A stretch of DNA of 64,000 nt from Myrica gale (Eukaryota > Streptophyta > Magnoliopsida > Fagales > Myricaceae): positions 12,543,501-12,607,500 of the forward strand of contig OZ005606.1 in NCBI GenBank assembly GCA_963930655.1. The letters are read 5' to 3'. This document shows, one piece after another, positions 1 to 11,076 of the stretch (positions within the stretch are counted from its first letter, which is position 1; each line of letters opens with the position of its first letter). A program made the translations under genes and the position numbers. Below the pieces are notes generated by a model. The model searched no databases. It was not told the DNA's origin and saw only the letters and a list, made by a program, of their open reading frames with translations.

Positions 1-91
1 AACATAAAAATTAAGGAAATTTTATACTTACTCCTTGGCTTTTACACGTTTTCAAAAAAGTTTTTGAATTTTTAGAAAAAAAAATAAAAAA

Positions 92-452
92 TACACTTTT
101 CACCCACGCACTACCACTAGTTTTGCATTTTGCAATATAAAACACTACATTTGAGATATTGCACCAAAAAACTATCAATCTCAAACACATTGCACCATTC
201 GACTATTTTTCTGTTCAATTGGACGAAATCGATTTTTTAAATGAAATGACAATTATGCCCTCACAAAAGTCAAATAGTCGGTTACATTGTATAGCATGAT
301 GGTCATTTCATTAAGAAAATGTCAATTTCGTCCAATTTAATGAAAAAAAAAAAGAGAGGGGTGCAATGTGTTATAAATGAATAGTTTGTGGGTACAATAT
401 CTCAAATATACTAGTTTAAGGTGCAAAGCACAAAATACGTGATAATATATTT
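92..452. mobile_element. Foldback MITE (family A)
   Basis: The two ends are inverted copies of each other. The left arm has a run of TTTTGCATTTTGCA followed by TTTGAGATATTGCACC. The right arm, read on the other strand, has TTTGTGCTTTGCACC, TATTTGAGATATTGTACC and ACACATTGCACC. There is no open reading frame, so this is a non-autonomous hairpin element. The same arm sequences recur at 44046-44432, which shows a dispersed family. Superfamily is not assigned because no clear target duplication is visible. Confidence 0.7.
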
Positions 453-1069
453 TCTCTAAAAAATATTCATTAATCTTTCAGATATAATAAAAACAGATAT
501 TTCTACAAGCCACGTCATCAATCCCACCTCAAGGTGTCAACTCCTATAGCGATAGGAGTCCACCCAAATCACTAAGTTTAAAAAAAAATCAGCTTCCCGA
601 AGTTGACTCAGTTAGACAATTGGAATTTAAACGTCAAGAGTCTGGCTCAATTCATTCGTAGAAAATTCAAAATTTATTCTTTTCGGGGCTTCATGGAGTG
701 GACTCATTCCTTACGAAATTTTTAGAAATGTTTTATTTGAATTTGCAAGAGTCTTTGACATTGGTGTGGGTAGTGTACGTCAAAGAAGTATTGAGAAGAG
801 TCACGACTAGAAAAACTCTCTCTCGTGTAACCCATGCCCTCCAACCAATTGTGTGGTTCATGAGGGCGTGCTCTCTCATTTCTCCTCAAGGCTTGAGGGC
901 TTTCTCCTCCAACCCTTCTTTCCTTATTTCTTTCTCTATTTTGTTCCTCGTTATTCAACTAAATTGCCGCAATCTTCTATGAAAGTGCAGGACCAGTGTG
1001 GGTCAAAGGTTGCTTTCAGGATGGTGGAAAATCCAGCCCAACTGGTTGAGGATTTATAGGGTGAAGTGT
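453..1069. other. Spacer with no recognised gene
   Basis: Short open frames exist on both strands around 698-1059, but they lack recognisable domains, overlap each other in opposite senses and have no supporting splice pattern. I see no gene here. Confidence 0.5.
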
Positions 1070-1633
1070 TGTAACAGGAGTCTTGCATCCTAGGAACTCA
1101 ATTTACGGGGTTGCTGATTCCAAAGATAATGTCGAGCAAAACTACAGTCGCTCTTGGAATTAGTAACAAGTCTTTGCATGAATTCAGTCCCATGGTCATG
1201 TAGTAGATATCTCTTAAACCAATAAGGATGTGGAAGGAAAAGGAAAAGGACAATGTACCGATGTAGAGGAGAAATTAGGAGAGTGGAGGAGTTGTCGTTA
1301 GGTCCTAATAATCATGCCAATAGTTTACTGCCTATCCAGATAATTCATGAGCAAGTGATCTTATGAATCCAGTCTTAGAAACATTATATGCACAACGATA
1401 ATCGAATAATATTTCAGTATACCTAACGTTCTCGAAATCAAATATTTGAAGTTGTTTCACGTGTCCCAACAGTCAAAGCTCCAGAAATTCTTGTTGATTA
1501 TAGACTGTTCTCCAAGTGAATCACCCACAAATTTTACAGCTTAAATGCTCAAAATATGGAGACAATATTCTAGAGAGAGGGAGAGAGAAGCTCTCTTCTT
1601 TTGGTGTGTCTTAAAAATGAGGGAGGGGAGGCC

Positions 1634-1640
1634 TTTTATA
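1634..1640 (-). promoter_or_regulatory. TATA box (minus strand)
   Basis: The minus strand reads GCTATAAAAGGCC here, a strong TATA context. It lies just downstream (in minus sense) of the minisatellite at 1680-1832. No host gene follows, so it probably belonged to a repeat promoter. Confidence 0.4.
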
Positions 1641-1679
1641 GCCTCTCCTCAACTTCTTTTGTGTGACACATGGCATCGC

Positions 1680-1832
1680 GTATGCAAGAGTGTCATGCAT
1701 GGGGCCAAGTGTCACCACGCATGACACTTGCATGACTAAGTGTCTTGCAACGGGCCATGTGTCACCGCGCATGACACTTGCATGACCAAGTAACGATACT
1801 TGCATGACCAATGTCATGCATGGGGTGCCCAC
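1680..1832. repeat. Minisatellite of about 50-bp units
   Basis: Roughly two and a half imperfect direct copies built on GTGTCACC(A/G)CGCATGAC, ACTTGCATGAC and CATGCATGGG. The unit contains the palindromic core CATGCATG. The copies differ by substitutions and a deletion in the last unit. Confidence 0.8.
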
Positions 1833-3170
1833 ATGAGTGCCCTCAATTGGTAACAATATTTCTCACTCGTCCATAGTGGGCACAATCCAGTCATGCATCT
1901 CTCATAACATTTTTAACCTTGTTCATACTTCGGGCTGTTTAGTGCAATCGAAAAATTTCGGTGGCATCGGCACATGCACCGGGTTACTGGTACTCGACTT
2001 CACTGGTGCCGGTCTAAGCTTTTACAAAAAATTCGGATCTATTCCCAGTTCCCAGGTTACTCGGCACCAGGTTCCCGAGTACCGGACATCTGATTTTTTT
2101 AAAAAAATTAAAAAAAGAATAGTTTTGTAAACCCCCTCCACCGTTTGTGTTCGTAGACCCCCCAAAGAAGTATCTGATTCTTCCCCCCCCCCCCTCCCTT
2201 TTTATAACAAAACGGATCATTTTGTTTAAAGTGACTTTAAACCCCTATTCCCCCATTTCATTTGTTTGCAGACCCCCTTGAATTATCACAATTCTTCTCC
2301 GGTTCTCCCATCCCCCTATTGTTTGTTGTTTTTAGGGTTTGTAATTTAATAAAATTTGGGAAGTTTAATATTATTAATGACCCAATTGGTAAAATTAACA
2401 ATGTTACTTTTGTAACTAGCATGTAATTACTTTAGATTCCATATGTTAAATAATTTGCTTAAGATGATGGAACTGGTCTGCATATATGGTCCTTCCCTTT
2501 TTTTCTTTCCAGTTATACAACTCTTGTATCTTGACACTTTAAATGTTTATCTAAATTTTTGTAGCCCCCATACTTTGTGTTTAAAGTCTAATTTAGCTTG
2601 GTTGTTAAAAAGCTCTGGTCATATAAGCAATTTTCAGCCCTCTTTTGAATTTCAATTGTTATTGTTTGAGATATTCAACAACTTCTAGTTTCATGTCGCA
2701 TGAGAACTTGTACTGTATAAAATTAGATTCCGAAGTTAGACCATAGTTTTTATTTGCATTATTTAGTGAAGAGTTAATTTATTTGTATTAATTTCATATG
2801 CTTGTTAATTGATTCGAATTATATTAATGACACAATTGATAAAATTAACAATGTTACTTTTGTAACTAGCATGTAATTACTTTAGATTCCATATGTCAAA
2901 TCCTTGTTAATTGATTTGTATTAATTCCATATGCTTGTTAATTGATTCGTAATATATGATTATATATATATAAAAAAATAGACTTTTGTTAATTGATTCG
3001 CTTGTGTTAATTGATTTGTACATTTTGTTGTTTGTTGCTTGTTAGTACTTTGATTGTTAATTTTTAGGTGATTTTTGTTTGTAGATGGACACTCCACCAC
3101 AATCACAGTCACCTATTTGCACAAGCGATATTTATCAGAGTCTGTTGAATAAAGGCTCATTCAATTAAAA

Positions 3171-3424
3171 TTGGCTTAATTGCACCGTAGACCGCTACAA
3201 CGACGAGCTGGTCGACCGCCACATGACCCGGTCGACCGCTGCAAGTTGCCTCTTTGTAGCGGTCAACCAGCTCTCATTTTGTTAGTGTGTTAACGCCTGA
3301 TGGACGGAGGGACTAACTTTTACCTATAAGGGTGACCACAGGGACCTGTTTGTACAAAGTGATACCACATGAATGAATTTGTAAAAAGGGTATACCACAG
3401 GGATCTGCAATGCAATTAAGCCTT
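3171..3424. mobile_element. Small MITE inside the hAT relic
   Basis: Bounded by inverted GGCTTAATTGCA at 3172 and TGCAATTAAGCC near 3411. It separates transposase-like sequence on the left from the dimerisation segment on the right. The same terminal motif closes the foldback element at 17708-18215. Confidence 0.6.
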
Positions 3425-3425
3425 T

Positions 3426-3690
3426 AAAATTTTGTTTTGGTGGAACCTTAACTCTCATAAGTATCCTATCCTTGCTCGCATAGCTCGAGACGTGTTGGCA
3501 ATTCTCTTTACAAATGTACCTTCTGAGTCAGTATTTAGCACTGGAGGTCAGGTATTGGATCCCTTTCGGAGTTCATTGGCCCCAAAAACTGTAGAAGGTT
3601 TCATTTGTTCTTAAAATTGGATCGAGATTGGACCCTATTGTGGAGGAGGAGGACATGACTTTTGATATGACAGAAGATCCACAAACTTAA
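3426..3690 (+). pseudogene. hAT transposase C-terminal dimerisation fragment
   Basis: The frame reads FWWNLNSHKYPILARIARDV, then ...PSESVFSTGGQVLDPFRS..., the signature of the hAT family C-terminal dimerisation domain: W-W...YP.L..lArd.L.i...s..SE..FS.gg.vl. An in-frame stop (TAA) follows FICS at 3614, where active copies continue into an NWL-type tail. An acidic tail (EEEDMTFDMTEDPQT) is still readable downstream in another frame. Catalytic residues upstream are absent, so this is a dead fragment. Confidence 0.85.
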
Positions 3691-3699
3691 ATGATTGAC

Positions 3700-4191
3700 T
3701 CGGTAATTTTATTTATGCTTTTGTTAGTTTATTAGTTTGAATAATATTTTATTTTTATAAATTATAACTTAGTGTATTTTAAATATATTGTGTAGAGTTA
3801 CCCATCTTGGCGACGGAGATCGAGGAGTAGAGATTTTGAAAGAGTTACCCATCTTTAAGATGTTCTTACAGTTACTTCTCTAAGTTTATTATTTTAGATT
3901 TTATTAGTTGAGATTTTAGAAGACATGTTCACAGACGAAAGAAAACCAAGGACAACAAACAAGAACAAAGAGAAAAGAAAAGGTTGAAATGACCACAATG
4001 AAGAGGAAAACATATGTAGAAAAGAAGAGGACAATTAACGTGGGAAAGAGGGATGCAAATGAGAAAGGAAACAAACCAGACTTGAAATCTGGAAGGAAGA
4101 ACATGATAGAGAAACTCTCAGGGAAAGAGAGATACGGAACTCTCGGTTTAACAACCCCGATTTTATTTCAAAAGTTTACTCTTTTGTTCTA
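3700..4191. other. Spacer, no gene seen
   Basis: AT-rich, then a purine-rich stretch (about 3930-4130, GAA/AAG-rich) that yields open frames of low complexity on both strands. Two copies of GAGTTACCCATCTT lie about 50 bp apart near 3797 and 3842. No domain is recognisable. Confidence 0.5.
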
Positions 4192-4786
4192 GGAAAATTT
4201 ACAAATCACACCTTAAGTTTTAGCGTCTTTTTTAAAAACTCATTGGATTTAAAAAAAAAATTAAAAAAACTTACTAAGTTTGTCATTTTGATACCAAAAC
4301 TCACTCGATTCAACGCCGTTAAACTTGTTTAATGAAAAATTTATCTCGCTCAATCACAATGTGACACGTCATTAAAATAAATATAAATATAAAAAATAAA
4401 AAATAATTAATTTAATTTTAAAAAAAAATAAAAATAAAAGGATCGGGGCCCAATCCTTTCACGGTGGAGGGGGAGAATCCCCCACCTTTGGCGGCCCAGA
4501 ACCTCCACCTCGAGCGGTGGTCTGGGGGAGGTCCCCCAACCGCCCCAGAGCTTACTAATTTTAGATTTAATTAATTATATTTTTATTTAATTTTTATAAT
4601 ATTTATGACATGTGTCACATTGCAATTAGGTAGGATGAATTTCTCGTTAAACAAGTCTAACGACGTTGGGTCGAGTAAGTTTCAGTACTAAATTGACAAA
4701 TCTAGTGAGCTTATTTAATTTTTAAAAAAATCTAGTAATTTTTTTTAAATGACAGTAAAAACTAGTGTGTAATTTATAAATTTTCC
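4192..4786. mobile_element. Foldback MITE, about 595 bp
   Basis: The termini are inverted: GGAAAATTTACAAATCACAC on the left, and the right end read on the other strand gives GGAAAATTTATAAATTACAC. The arms extend well over 150 bp and include ACTCGATTCAACGCCGTTAA on the left and its diverged partner on the right (ACGACGTTGGGTCGAGT). The central loop (4440-4555) is GC-rich with clustered CCCCC/GGGGG runs. No coding capacity. Confidence 0.8.
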
Positions 4787-5403
4787 TTCTTTCCGGGTTT
4801 GGTTAGGGATGACGTGGCAGATGATGACTGAACTGACTAACATGACCAATTTTCTTACACGTCAGCTAGTGACTAGGTAAAGGTTGATGATGTGGCAGAA
4901 TAACAGATAGTCCAGTGGACAGATGGTTGACAGAACTTGTTTTTAAAACGTGAGCAAACCTAAGAACTAATTTTGCGTTTCCAAACCCAAGGAGTAAACA
5001 CCTTTTCTTTAACACTGAAAAGATTAAAGATTATTTTGGCTATATTGAAAACCCAAGTCATTTTTTCAAAAAAAAAAACGCCTAAAATCCAAGGTCAAAA
5101 TATGGAAATTCCTTAAAAATTAAGATCATGAACCATCTTCCCATATAAAGTTTGCTGCGCATCCATAAGGCAGAAAGAAGCAATGAAACCGTAGGATCTC
5201 AAAACAAATAATTACAAAGCCGCTGCAAAGAAGCAAATGCTCATCAGCCCAAATAGAAGTGTTCCCTTCAGACGCAAGGTTCCAAACTATCCAAAGGGAG
5301 TTGTGACAAATTACAGCGAGATGATGCGAGGAATAAAACCCAAAAGAAACAGTTCGGCATGTAAGCATTTCCCTCACCAAGTGCTCATTTTGGTAGTTGA
5401 GAA
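4787..5403. other. Spacer and 3' flank of the RRM gene
   Basis: Contains repeated GATGACGTGGCAGATGATGA-like motifs (4807-4900), then AT-rich sequence. The last 250 bp probably include the 3' untranslated region of the minus-strand RRM gene. An 84-residue open frame at 5126-5380 has no recognisable domain. Confidence 0.5.
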
Positions 5404-7191
5404 CTAATTACTTTGTTTCAAAACCTCCAGTTCAGCCCTTGCCATGGGATCGTCCTTGATCTCTGTTTCTTCTTCCTTTTCCCCTTCTTGCTCTTGGGCC
5501 AATTTCTTTCGATGCAACTCCTCTGCAGCCTGCATTTCAGCTCGATTTTCTGCCTGAATACGCTGCATTTCTTCTTCTTGCTGCTGCCTTTCAAACCATG
5601 TATCTGCATCCGCCCAAACTGAAGGGCGAAAGAAAACAAAGAATAAATACGACAAGCATACAAATTTTCCTGGGGCTTTTAGCCACAAGTAACAAAAGAA
5701 ATTGAACCTAACTAGTTAGCCATATTATTAGACTGCCAAAAGAACAAAGATCTGGCCCAACTATCTTAAAAGAAAGTCAACATATCAATACTCCAGCTTT
5801 CCTTTCGACTAAATCAGACTTCCCAATTCTAACTAATTGATTTTCCTTTCTTGGTCAGATAAATTATTTAATTTGGAAATAAGAATCGTCTGTCCAAGTT
5901 ATCCGTTCATTGAAACACTTATATGACTTTCAAAGAATAAAAAAGAACTTCTACATAAGAACAGTGTTTGTCCACAATGATCTGTCACCATCTTAGACAG
6001 CTTATTCAGTCATTCACAAAATGAGAATCAAATAAACCACGATGCTTTTGTATTTTCTCTCAACTCTATCCGTCTTCTCAATCAGTCATTTGGAAAGGAG
6101 AGTCAAATAAAACATTTGCTTTCATATTTTGTTTCAACTCTTATCTGTTTTCCATAACTAATTTGAAAAAGTACCAACCCTAACCAGAGTTGCATGACGT
6201 ATCTAGATTTCAACATCCATAGTCTTCAAATCGATTAAAATTTCCTCAAGAGTTCACAGAATTCTGACATCAAAGGTTTGTAGGCAAGTCTTGAATATCT
6301 TACAGATTGCTCTGAGCCATATCCAGAACTAGGGGTATCCAATTCAAGGAATTAAGGGACTGAACGTTACGAAGCGCTTCAAACCCAGTGAAGGAAATAT
6401 TGGGAAGCTATTCGAATCGCTAGGTATCCTACTTTCATAGGACATCAAAAGAAAAGTCAAAGGAAGGTTTGTTGCCTACCGATCTTGTAAACAAAGGCAT
6501 GAGGGTTTCTAACAAAAACTAGGAATTCGACAAAAAAATTTCACTGCCTACGATTTATTCCCCAAACCTTATTAATATTTCTGGTGCTTGCAAGTAGTCA
6601 CCATTTTTCCCCCAATGAAAAATTTGTACATCGTTAAGTATGGAAAATTTGCAGTCCTTTAACCGAAGGGTAGTTCCATAGCCCCATACACACTGAGCAC
6701 TAAAACCCTAACGCGAAAGTTGTAAGTTATAAGACTAACATAACAACAATTAAAACAGAAATATTAAATCAATAGGCATAATCACAAGGATCATCACAAT
6801 ACAAGCGATAAACAGAATTAGTTTAGCAACCACTTATCTAGAAACAAAGAAAGAAAGGAAATTGAAAGAGAAGGAGAAGGAGCGTACTGGGATGGGCGGC
6901 CCAGCCCTGCTCGCCACCCTTGATGCGCTCGGGGAGGGCGTAATTGACGGTGAGAACGCGGCCGTAGAGCTCTGCCCCGTCCATGTTGTCCATGGCAGCG
7001 GCGGCGTCCTCCTTCTCCAAGAAAGTGACGAAGCCGAAGGAGCGGTGCTTCTGGGTGGCCTGGTCCAGCGGCGTCTTCACGTCCTTTATGTCCCCAAACG
7101 GTATGAACGCGGCGTGCAGTATGGCCTCGTTCACCTCCTCCGCAAGCCCTCCCACGTACATCGTGTTCTTCTGCACCGCTTGTTGCGCCAT
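5404..7191 (-). CDS. RRM protein, cyclophilin E (Cyp33) N-terminal-like
   Basis: Two exons, 7191-6888 and 5618-5404, give 172 residues. The donor is CCCA|GTACGC and the acceptor TTCAG|TTTGGG, so a codon is split across the 1.27-kb intron. Residues 9-87 form one RNA recognition motif, with RNP2 MYVGGL at 11-16 and RNP1 RSFGFVTF at 50-57. It is followed by the conserved linker [16 protein letters not shown] and a charged coiled-coil tail ending at residue 172. The RRM and the WADADTW linker match the start of peptidyl-prolyl isomerase E (Cyp33), but the isomerase domain is absent. This is the normal architecture of a short plant homologue (I believe the Arabidopsis counterpart is At1g13690). 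Role inferred from the family: nuclear RNA binding, probably spliceosome-linked. The start is the only ATG in frame before the RRM. Confidence 0.93.
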
Positions 7192-7400
7192 TCGCCCCCC
7201 GACTTCTCTCTCCTCTGTTTTGAGCTCGAAGGGCGAGAACTGGTTGAGTATGTCAAACTTCCAGTGTCTAACTACTGCTTACCAAAAATTCTGCGAGTGT
7301 CGAAGTACTTCTTCTAGTGGGCTTTGTAGAGAGGAGAGTACCCTCGAGGTGCTCAATGCTCATTTCTAATTAGGGCTAAACGAGAAGCCCACACTGTATT
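7192..7400 (-). promoter_or_regulatory. Upstream region of the RRM gene
   Basis: In minus sense, 7395-7368 carries AGTGTGGGCTTCTCG and GTTTAGCCCTAATTAG. These resemble the GGGCT/site II and telo-box-like elements common in plant housekeeping promoters. No clear TATA box. Assignment rests on position and motif resemblance only. Confidence 0.3.
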
Positions 7401-7639
7401 GAACACCGAACCTCTAGTGGACTGCCACATCGGCATACTAGTGCTCCATTTGTTAAAATTTTGGTCATTTGTGGCTTGTCAAATTATCTTTTTTTTTAAT
7501 TATAATAAATATAAAAAAAATTATTTAAATTATCTCTTTTTACTTTTTCACGAATTACACCAACTAAAAATTCGACACCAATTGTTGTTAACCAAGCAAT
7601 CTTGTTCCAATACGGTATATCCACAACACCTAATCCCCT

Positions 7640-7815
7640 CTAGGAGGCTGGATCTTGCTGTTTTTGAAAGTGATTCTCTTGTTGATGTTTCGGGCATTTC
7701 TGATCCTTCCTATGTGATCTCGAGCTCACCTGATCCTTCATCGTGGAGCTTCTTCAAAATTTCACACCAAGTCAATTCGGTAGTGGATGGCTTGGCTAAG
7801 TGGGCAGCCTGTAGG
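7640..7815 (+). mobile_element. LINE fragment (end of RNase H domain)
   Basis: The plus frame ending [12 protein letters not shown] matches the end of plant LINE RNase H domains (R..N..AD.LAKW). It abuts the 3' side of the cytochrome b5 pseudogene and replaces the expected membrane-anchor coding sequence. Only about 55 residues remain. Confidence 0.55.
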
Positions 7816-8164
7816 CTTTTTTTGCTTTGTCAAATCCATGAGCTTCTGGGCATTCTGCTTCTTGGAAGAAATTTCAAGTTCTGAGACAGCTGGGGCAGAT
7901 GTGTCAAGTTCACCAATGCAAAAGGTCTCCATGAGTTCCTTTGCACTTTTGCTATGCCCAGCATGTCAAGAATTCTATCAGTAATGTTGGTGGTTGATTT
8001 CTGAAAATTTGAATACTACGCGATCTATCCCAACTTTGTCACCGATTGGGGGCATAAGAAGTATACCAGTAGCAGCAATCACTACATCATCCCCGCCTGG
8101 GTGCTCATCCAAATAAGCCGTCACGTCTTATACCTGGAATTTTATAGAAGACACTGCATGTAAA

Positions 8165-11076
8165 TACCTTTTTTTTATAAGCAAGCCAATCTTATTACAA
8201 ATAGAGAAGACAATACAAGGGACGAAACCGAAATCACTAGCTAAAAACAAACAAGAAAACTACGAAATCATCAAAATAAGCAAATAGGCTCTAACAAGGC
8301 ATCAGCCCAACAAAAAAGAGAAAATAACATAAAACCCTGCAACTTGACGAAGGACAAAGAACAGCTATCAAAACATCTATTGTTCCTCTCCCTCCAAAGG
8401 CTCCACCAAATACAAGCGAGAATCAAGCTCCACATAGACTTAGCGAAGGGGTTAGTGAACTTCCTTTCCCAACTCCACATCACATTCACCACTTTCTCGG
8501 CATCACCCAACAATAATTGACAATACTGAAAACATGGTTATAAAGCCCACGCGCCCCGAAACAATGAAGAAGCAAACGGTCAACCGATTTTCCGTCACAC
8601 CGACAAAGGTAACATCAATCAGTGATAAACACGCCCCTTCGACGAAGATTATCAGTTGTAAAGATCCTCCCATACGAAGCCTTCCATACAAAGAAGGAGA
8701 CCCTCAAAGGGCATTTCATCCTCCACACGCATTTCCAAGGAAAAGACGAACCATTACTACTAATAATACAAGTATACATGGAATTTGTCTTTCTCTCCCC
8801 TTAGATTTCCTTCCAACACAATTTGTCTTTCTCTCCCCTCCTAATTGCCAACTCATACAAAAGGGAATAAAAAGCAACAATGCTACGAAGCCCCAACCCC
8901 ACATGCTAAACCAGAGAACACACCAAGTCTCAATTCACAAGATGAAACTTATGCGCACTATCATCACCAACCCCAAAGGAAATTCCTCTGAATCTTCTCC
9001 AACCTAGTTGCCACCGCAACCGGAATAGAGAAACAATGAAAGGAAATAAATGGGGAGACATGATAGAGTAGACTTGATGAGAGTAAGTCTACCCCCTTTA
9101 GACAAATATAACCTCTTCCAACCCGCCAATCTCCTCTCCATCCGTTCAAGAATCTCATTTCAAATGTGAACACATTTGAAACTAGCACCCAAAGGAAGAC
9201 CGAGATATTTCATAGGCAACGAGAATGCACCACAACCCAAAATACCAGCAAGCTCCTGAATGTTATGAACATTATCAATGGGAATAACCTCGGACATAGA
9301 CAAGTTAATTCTAAGTCCAGAGACAGCCTCAAAGCACAAAAGAAGACATCTAAGACTCCGAAAATGACTCACCTCAGCCCCACACAACATCAAAGTGTCA
9401 TCCGCAAAAAGCAAATGAGAGATACTCACACCCCCCTTGGGCCACCACCCACCTCCAAACAACCATGCTCAACCTCTCGCCCCATCATGCGGCTGAAAGC
9501 TTCCATAACAATGACAAACAAAAGGGGGGAAAAGGGATCTCCCTGACGTAACCCATGAGAGCTATTAAAAAAGCCTTCTGGACATCCATTGACAATCACC
9601 GAAAATTTCACTAAAGACACAAAACAAGATCCACCTACATCATTTTTCTCCAAATCCACACCTACGCAACATATACAAAAGGAACTTCCAGTTAACATGA
9701 TCATAGGTCTTCTGAATATTCAACTTAGACAACATTCCAAGCACTCTCGACCTCAACCTAGAATCAATGCACTCGTTGGCGATAAGAACCGAATCCAAAA
9801 TCTGCGTACCTTTTACAAAAGCATACTGCGTAGGAGAAACAATCTTCCCCAAAAGTGTCTTCAACCTGTTGGCCAGCACCTTGGCCAAAATCTTATACAC
9901 ACCCCCCACAAGGCTAATGGGGCGGAAATCCTTAAGTTCAACTGCCCTCGGCTTCTCGGAAATTAGGACAATAAAAGAGGAGTTAAAACTCCGCATAAAT
10001 TTCCCTTCCCTAGAAAACTCATTAAATATAGACAAAACATCCTCCTTAATAACTTCCTAACAAGCTTGAAAAAAAGCAATAGAGAATCCGTCTGGACCCG
10101 AAGCTTTGTCACCATTAAGACTATGTACCACTCCGATCGCCTCCTCCACATCAAAAGGTCTTTCAATCCACTCTGCCTCCTCCAAAATGCAATCAAACTC
10201 TAACTCATCCAATGAGGGACACCACTCAACGGTTTCGTGCATAAGGAATAATAGAACTGCACTGTCTTTTCAGAAATCCCCTAAGGATCCTCCACCGATT
10301 CCCCCTCTACCACCAAGCTCAAGATCGAGTTTGCTCTCCTATTAGAATTCGCAACACTATGAAAATTTTTTGTACATCAATCCAAAGATGCAAGCTCATT
10401 CAAAAGAGTCGATTTCCAAATGTTCAAATCCCCGAACACTTCCCGATTCCACACTTTAAGATCCAATTTCAATGCTTTTAACTTGGAAAAAAACACAAAA
10501 CTAGGAGCCCCCAAAAGTTATAACCCTGTCACCACTCCTTAACCATACCAACAAACCTATCCACTTTGAGCCACATGTTCTCGAAGCGGAAAGGCTTTTT
10601 AAGGCCACTAAATCTGCCACTTTCCAACAAAATCGGAAAATGATCCGACAAGCGGGGAAGTCTCCTCTGAATCAGCTCCGGATACAACGACTCTCAACTC
10701 AGGCTAACGAGAAAACAGTCAAATCCGAGACCAAGACTGAGGGATCTACCGTTAGACCAAGTGAAAGACCCACCTGTCAAAACAAGATCCACCAACTCCA
10801 ACTCGGATAAAAAATCCGAAAACTCCATCATGGCACTCCTAACACCCCCTTTTTCGAACGCTCATCAGGGAAGCGAGTCACATTAAAATCACCACCAATG
10901 CACCAAGGAAGATTCCACCAACTATAAACTCCAGCCAATTCATCCCACAAAAACCTCCTACATCCATCGTCATTGGGACCATAAACCCCCGAAAATAACC
11001 ACTGGACCTTATCATCAACATTCTTAAAAACCAAAGAGATGGAAAAAACCCCAACTTAGATCTTGTTTTCACAAAG
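8165..11076 (-). mobile_element. Broken 5'-truncated LINE (L1-type), minus strand
   Basis: The 3' end is at low coordinates, with a T-run at 8168 (poly-A in sense). In sense order: part of the endonuclease domain (WCIGGDFNVTRFPDERS, 10910-10860), a pre-RT segment (KASGPDGFSIAFFQ, near 10090), RT fingers ([20 protein letters not shown], near 9920), a mutated DKAYDHVNW-type motif that reads [21 protein letters not shown] near 9545, the catalytic FADD in SISHLLFADDTLMLCG near 9400, then zinc-knuckle-like RT tail (ACIWWSLWRERNNRCF, near 8400). The reading frame shifts several times and has stops, so it is inactive. It lies in the first intron of the cytochrome b5 pseudogene. Confidence 0.88.

Larger units (their letters stand above)
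1070..1909 (-). repeat. Possible LTR-like segment with TATA box and minisatellite
   Basis: On the minus strand this segment begins TGTTATGAGAG and ends CCTGTTACA, so it has TG...CA termini. It carries a TATA box at 1640-1634 preceded upstream by a minisatellite. No target duplication, primer-binding site or polypurine tract was found at the edges, so the LTR reading is tentative. It could equally be a promoter relic of another element. Confidence 0.3.
1929..3700 (+). mobile_element. Decayed hAT element
   Basis: The left part (1933-2100) has the CCGG-rich subterminal sequence shared with other hAT ends in this window (ATCGGCAC, CACCGGG, GGTGCCGG, GGCACCAGG). A possible transposase start lies near 3085 (MDTPPQSQSP). 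A hAT dimerisation segment lies at 3426-3690. The middle of the transposase is deleted and a small MITE occupies 3171-3424. The right end was not located, so the extent is approximate. Confidence 0.6.

Noticed and set aside
1683-1830. CRISPR-like array
   Set aside because: The units are contiguous imperfect repeats without unique spacers, in a plant nuclear context, so this is a minisatellite.
6862-7369. Long plus-strand open frames over the RRM exon
   Set aside because: They are antisense shadows of a GC-rich real exon on the minus strand and contain no domain.
8534-10345. Plus-strand open frames across 8534-10345
   Set aside because: Antisense to the minus-strand LINE, whose RT motifs are clear.
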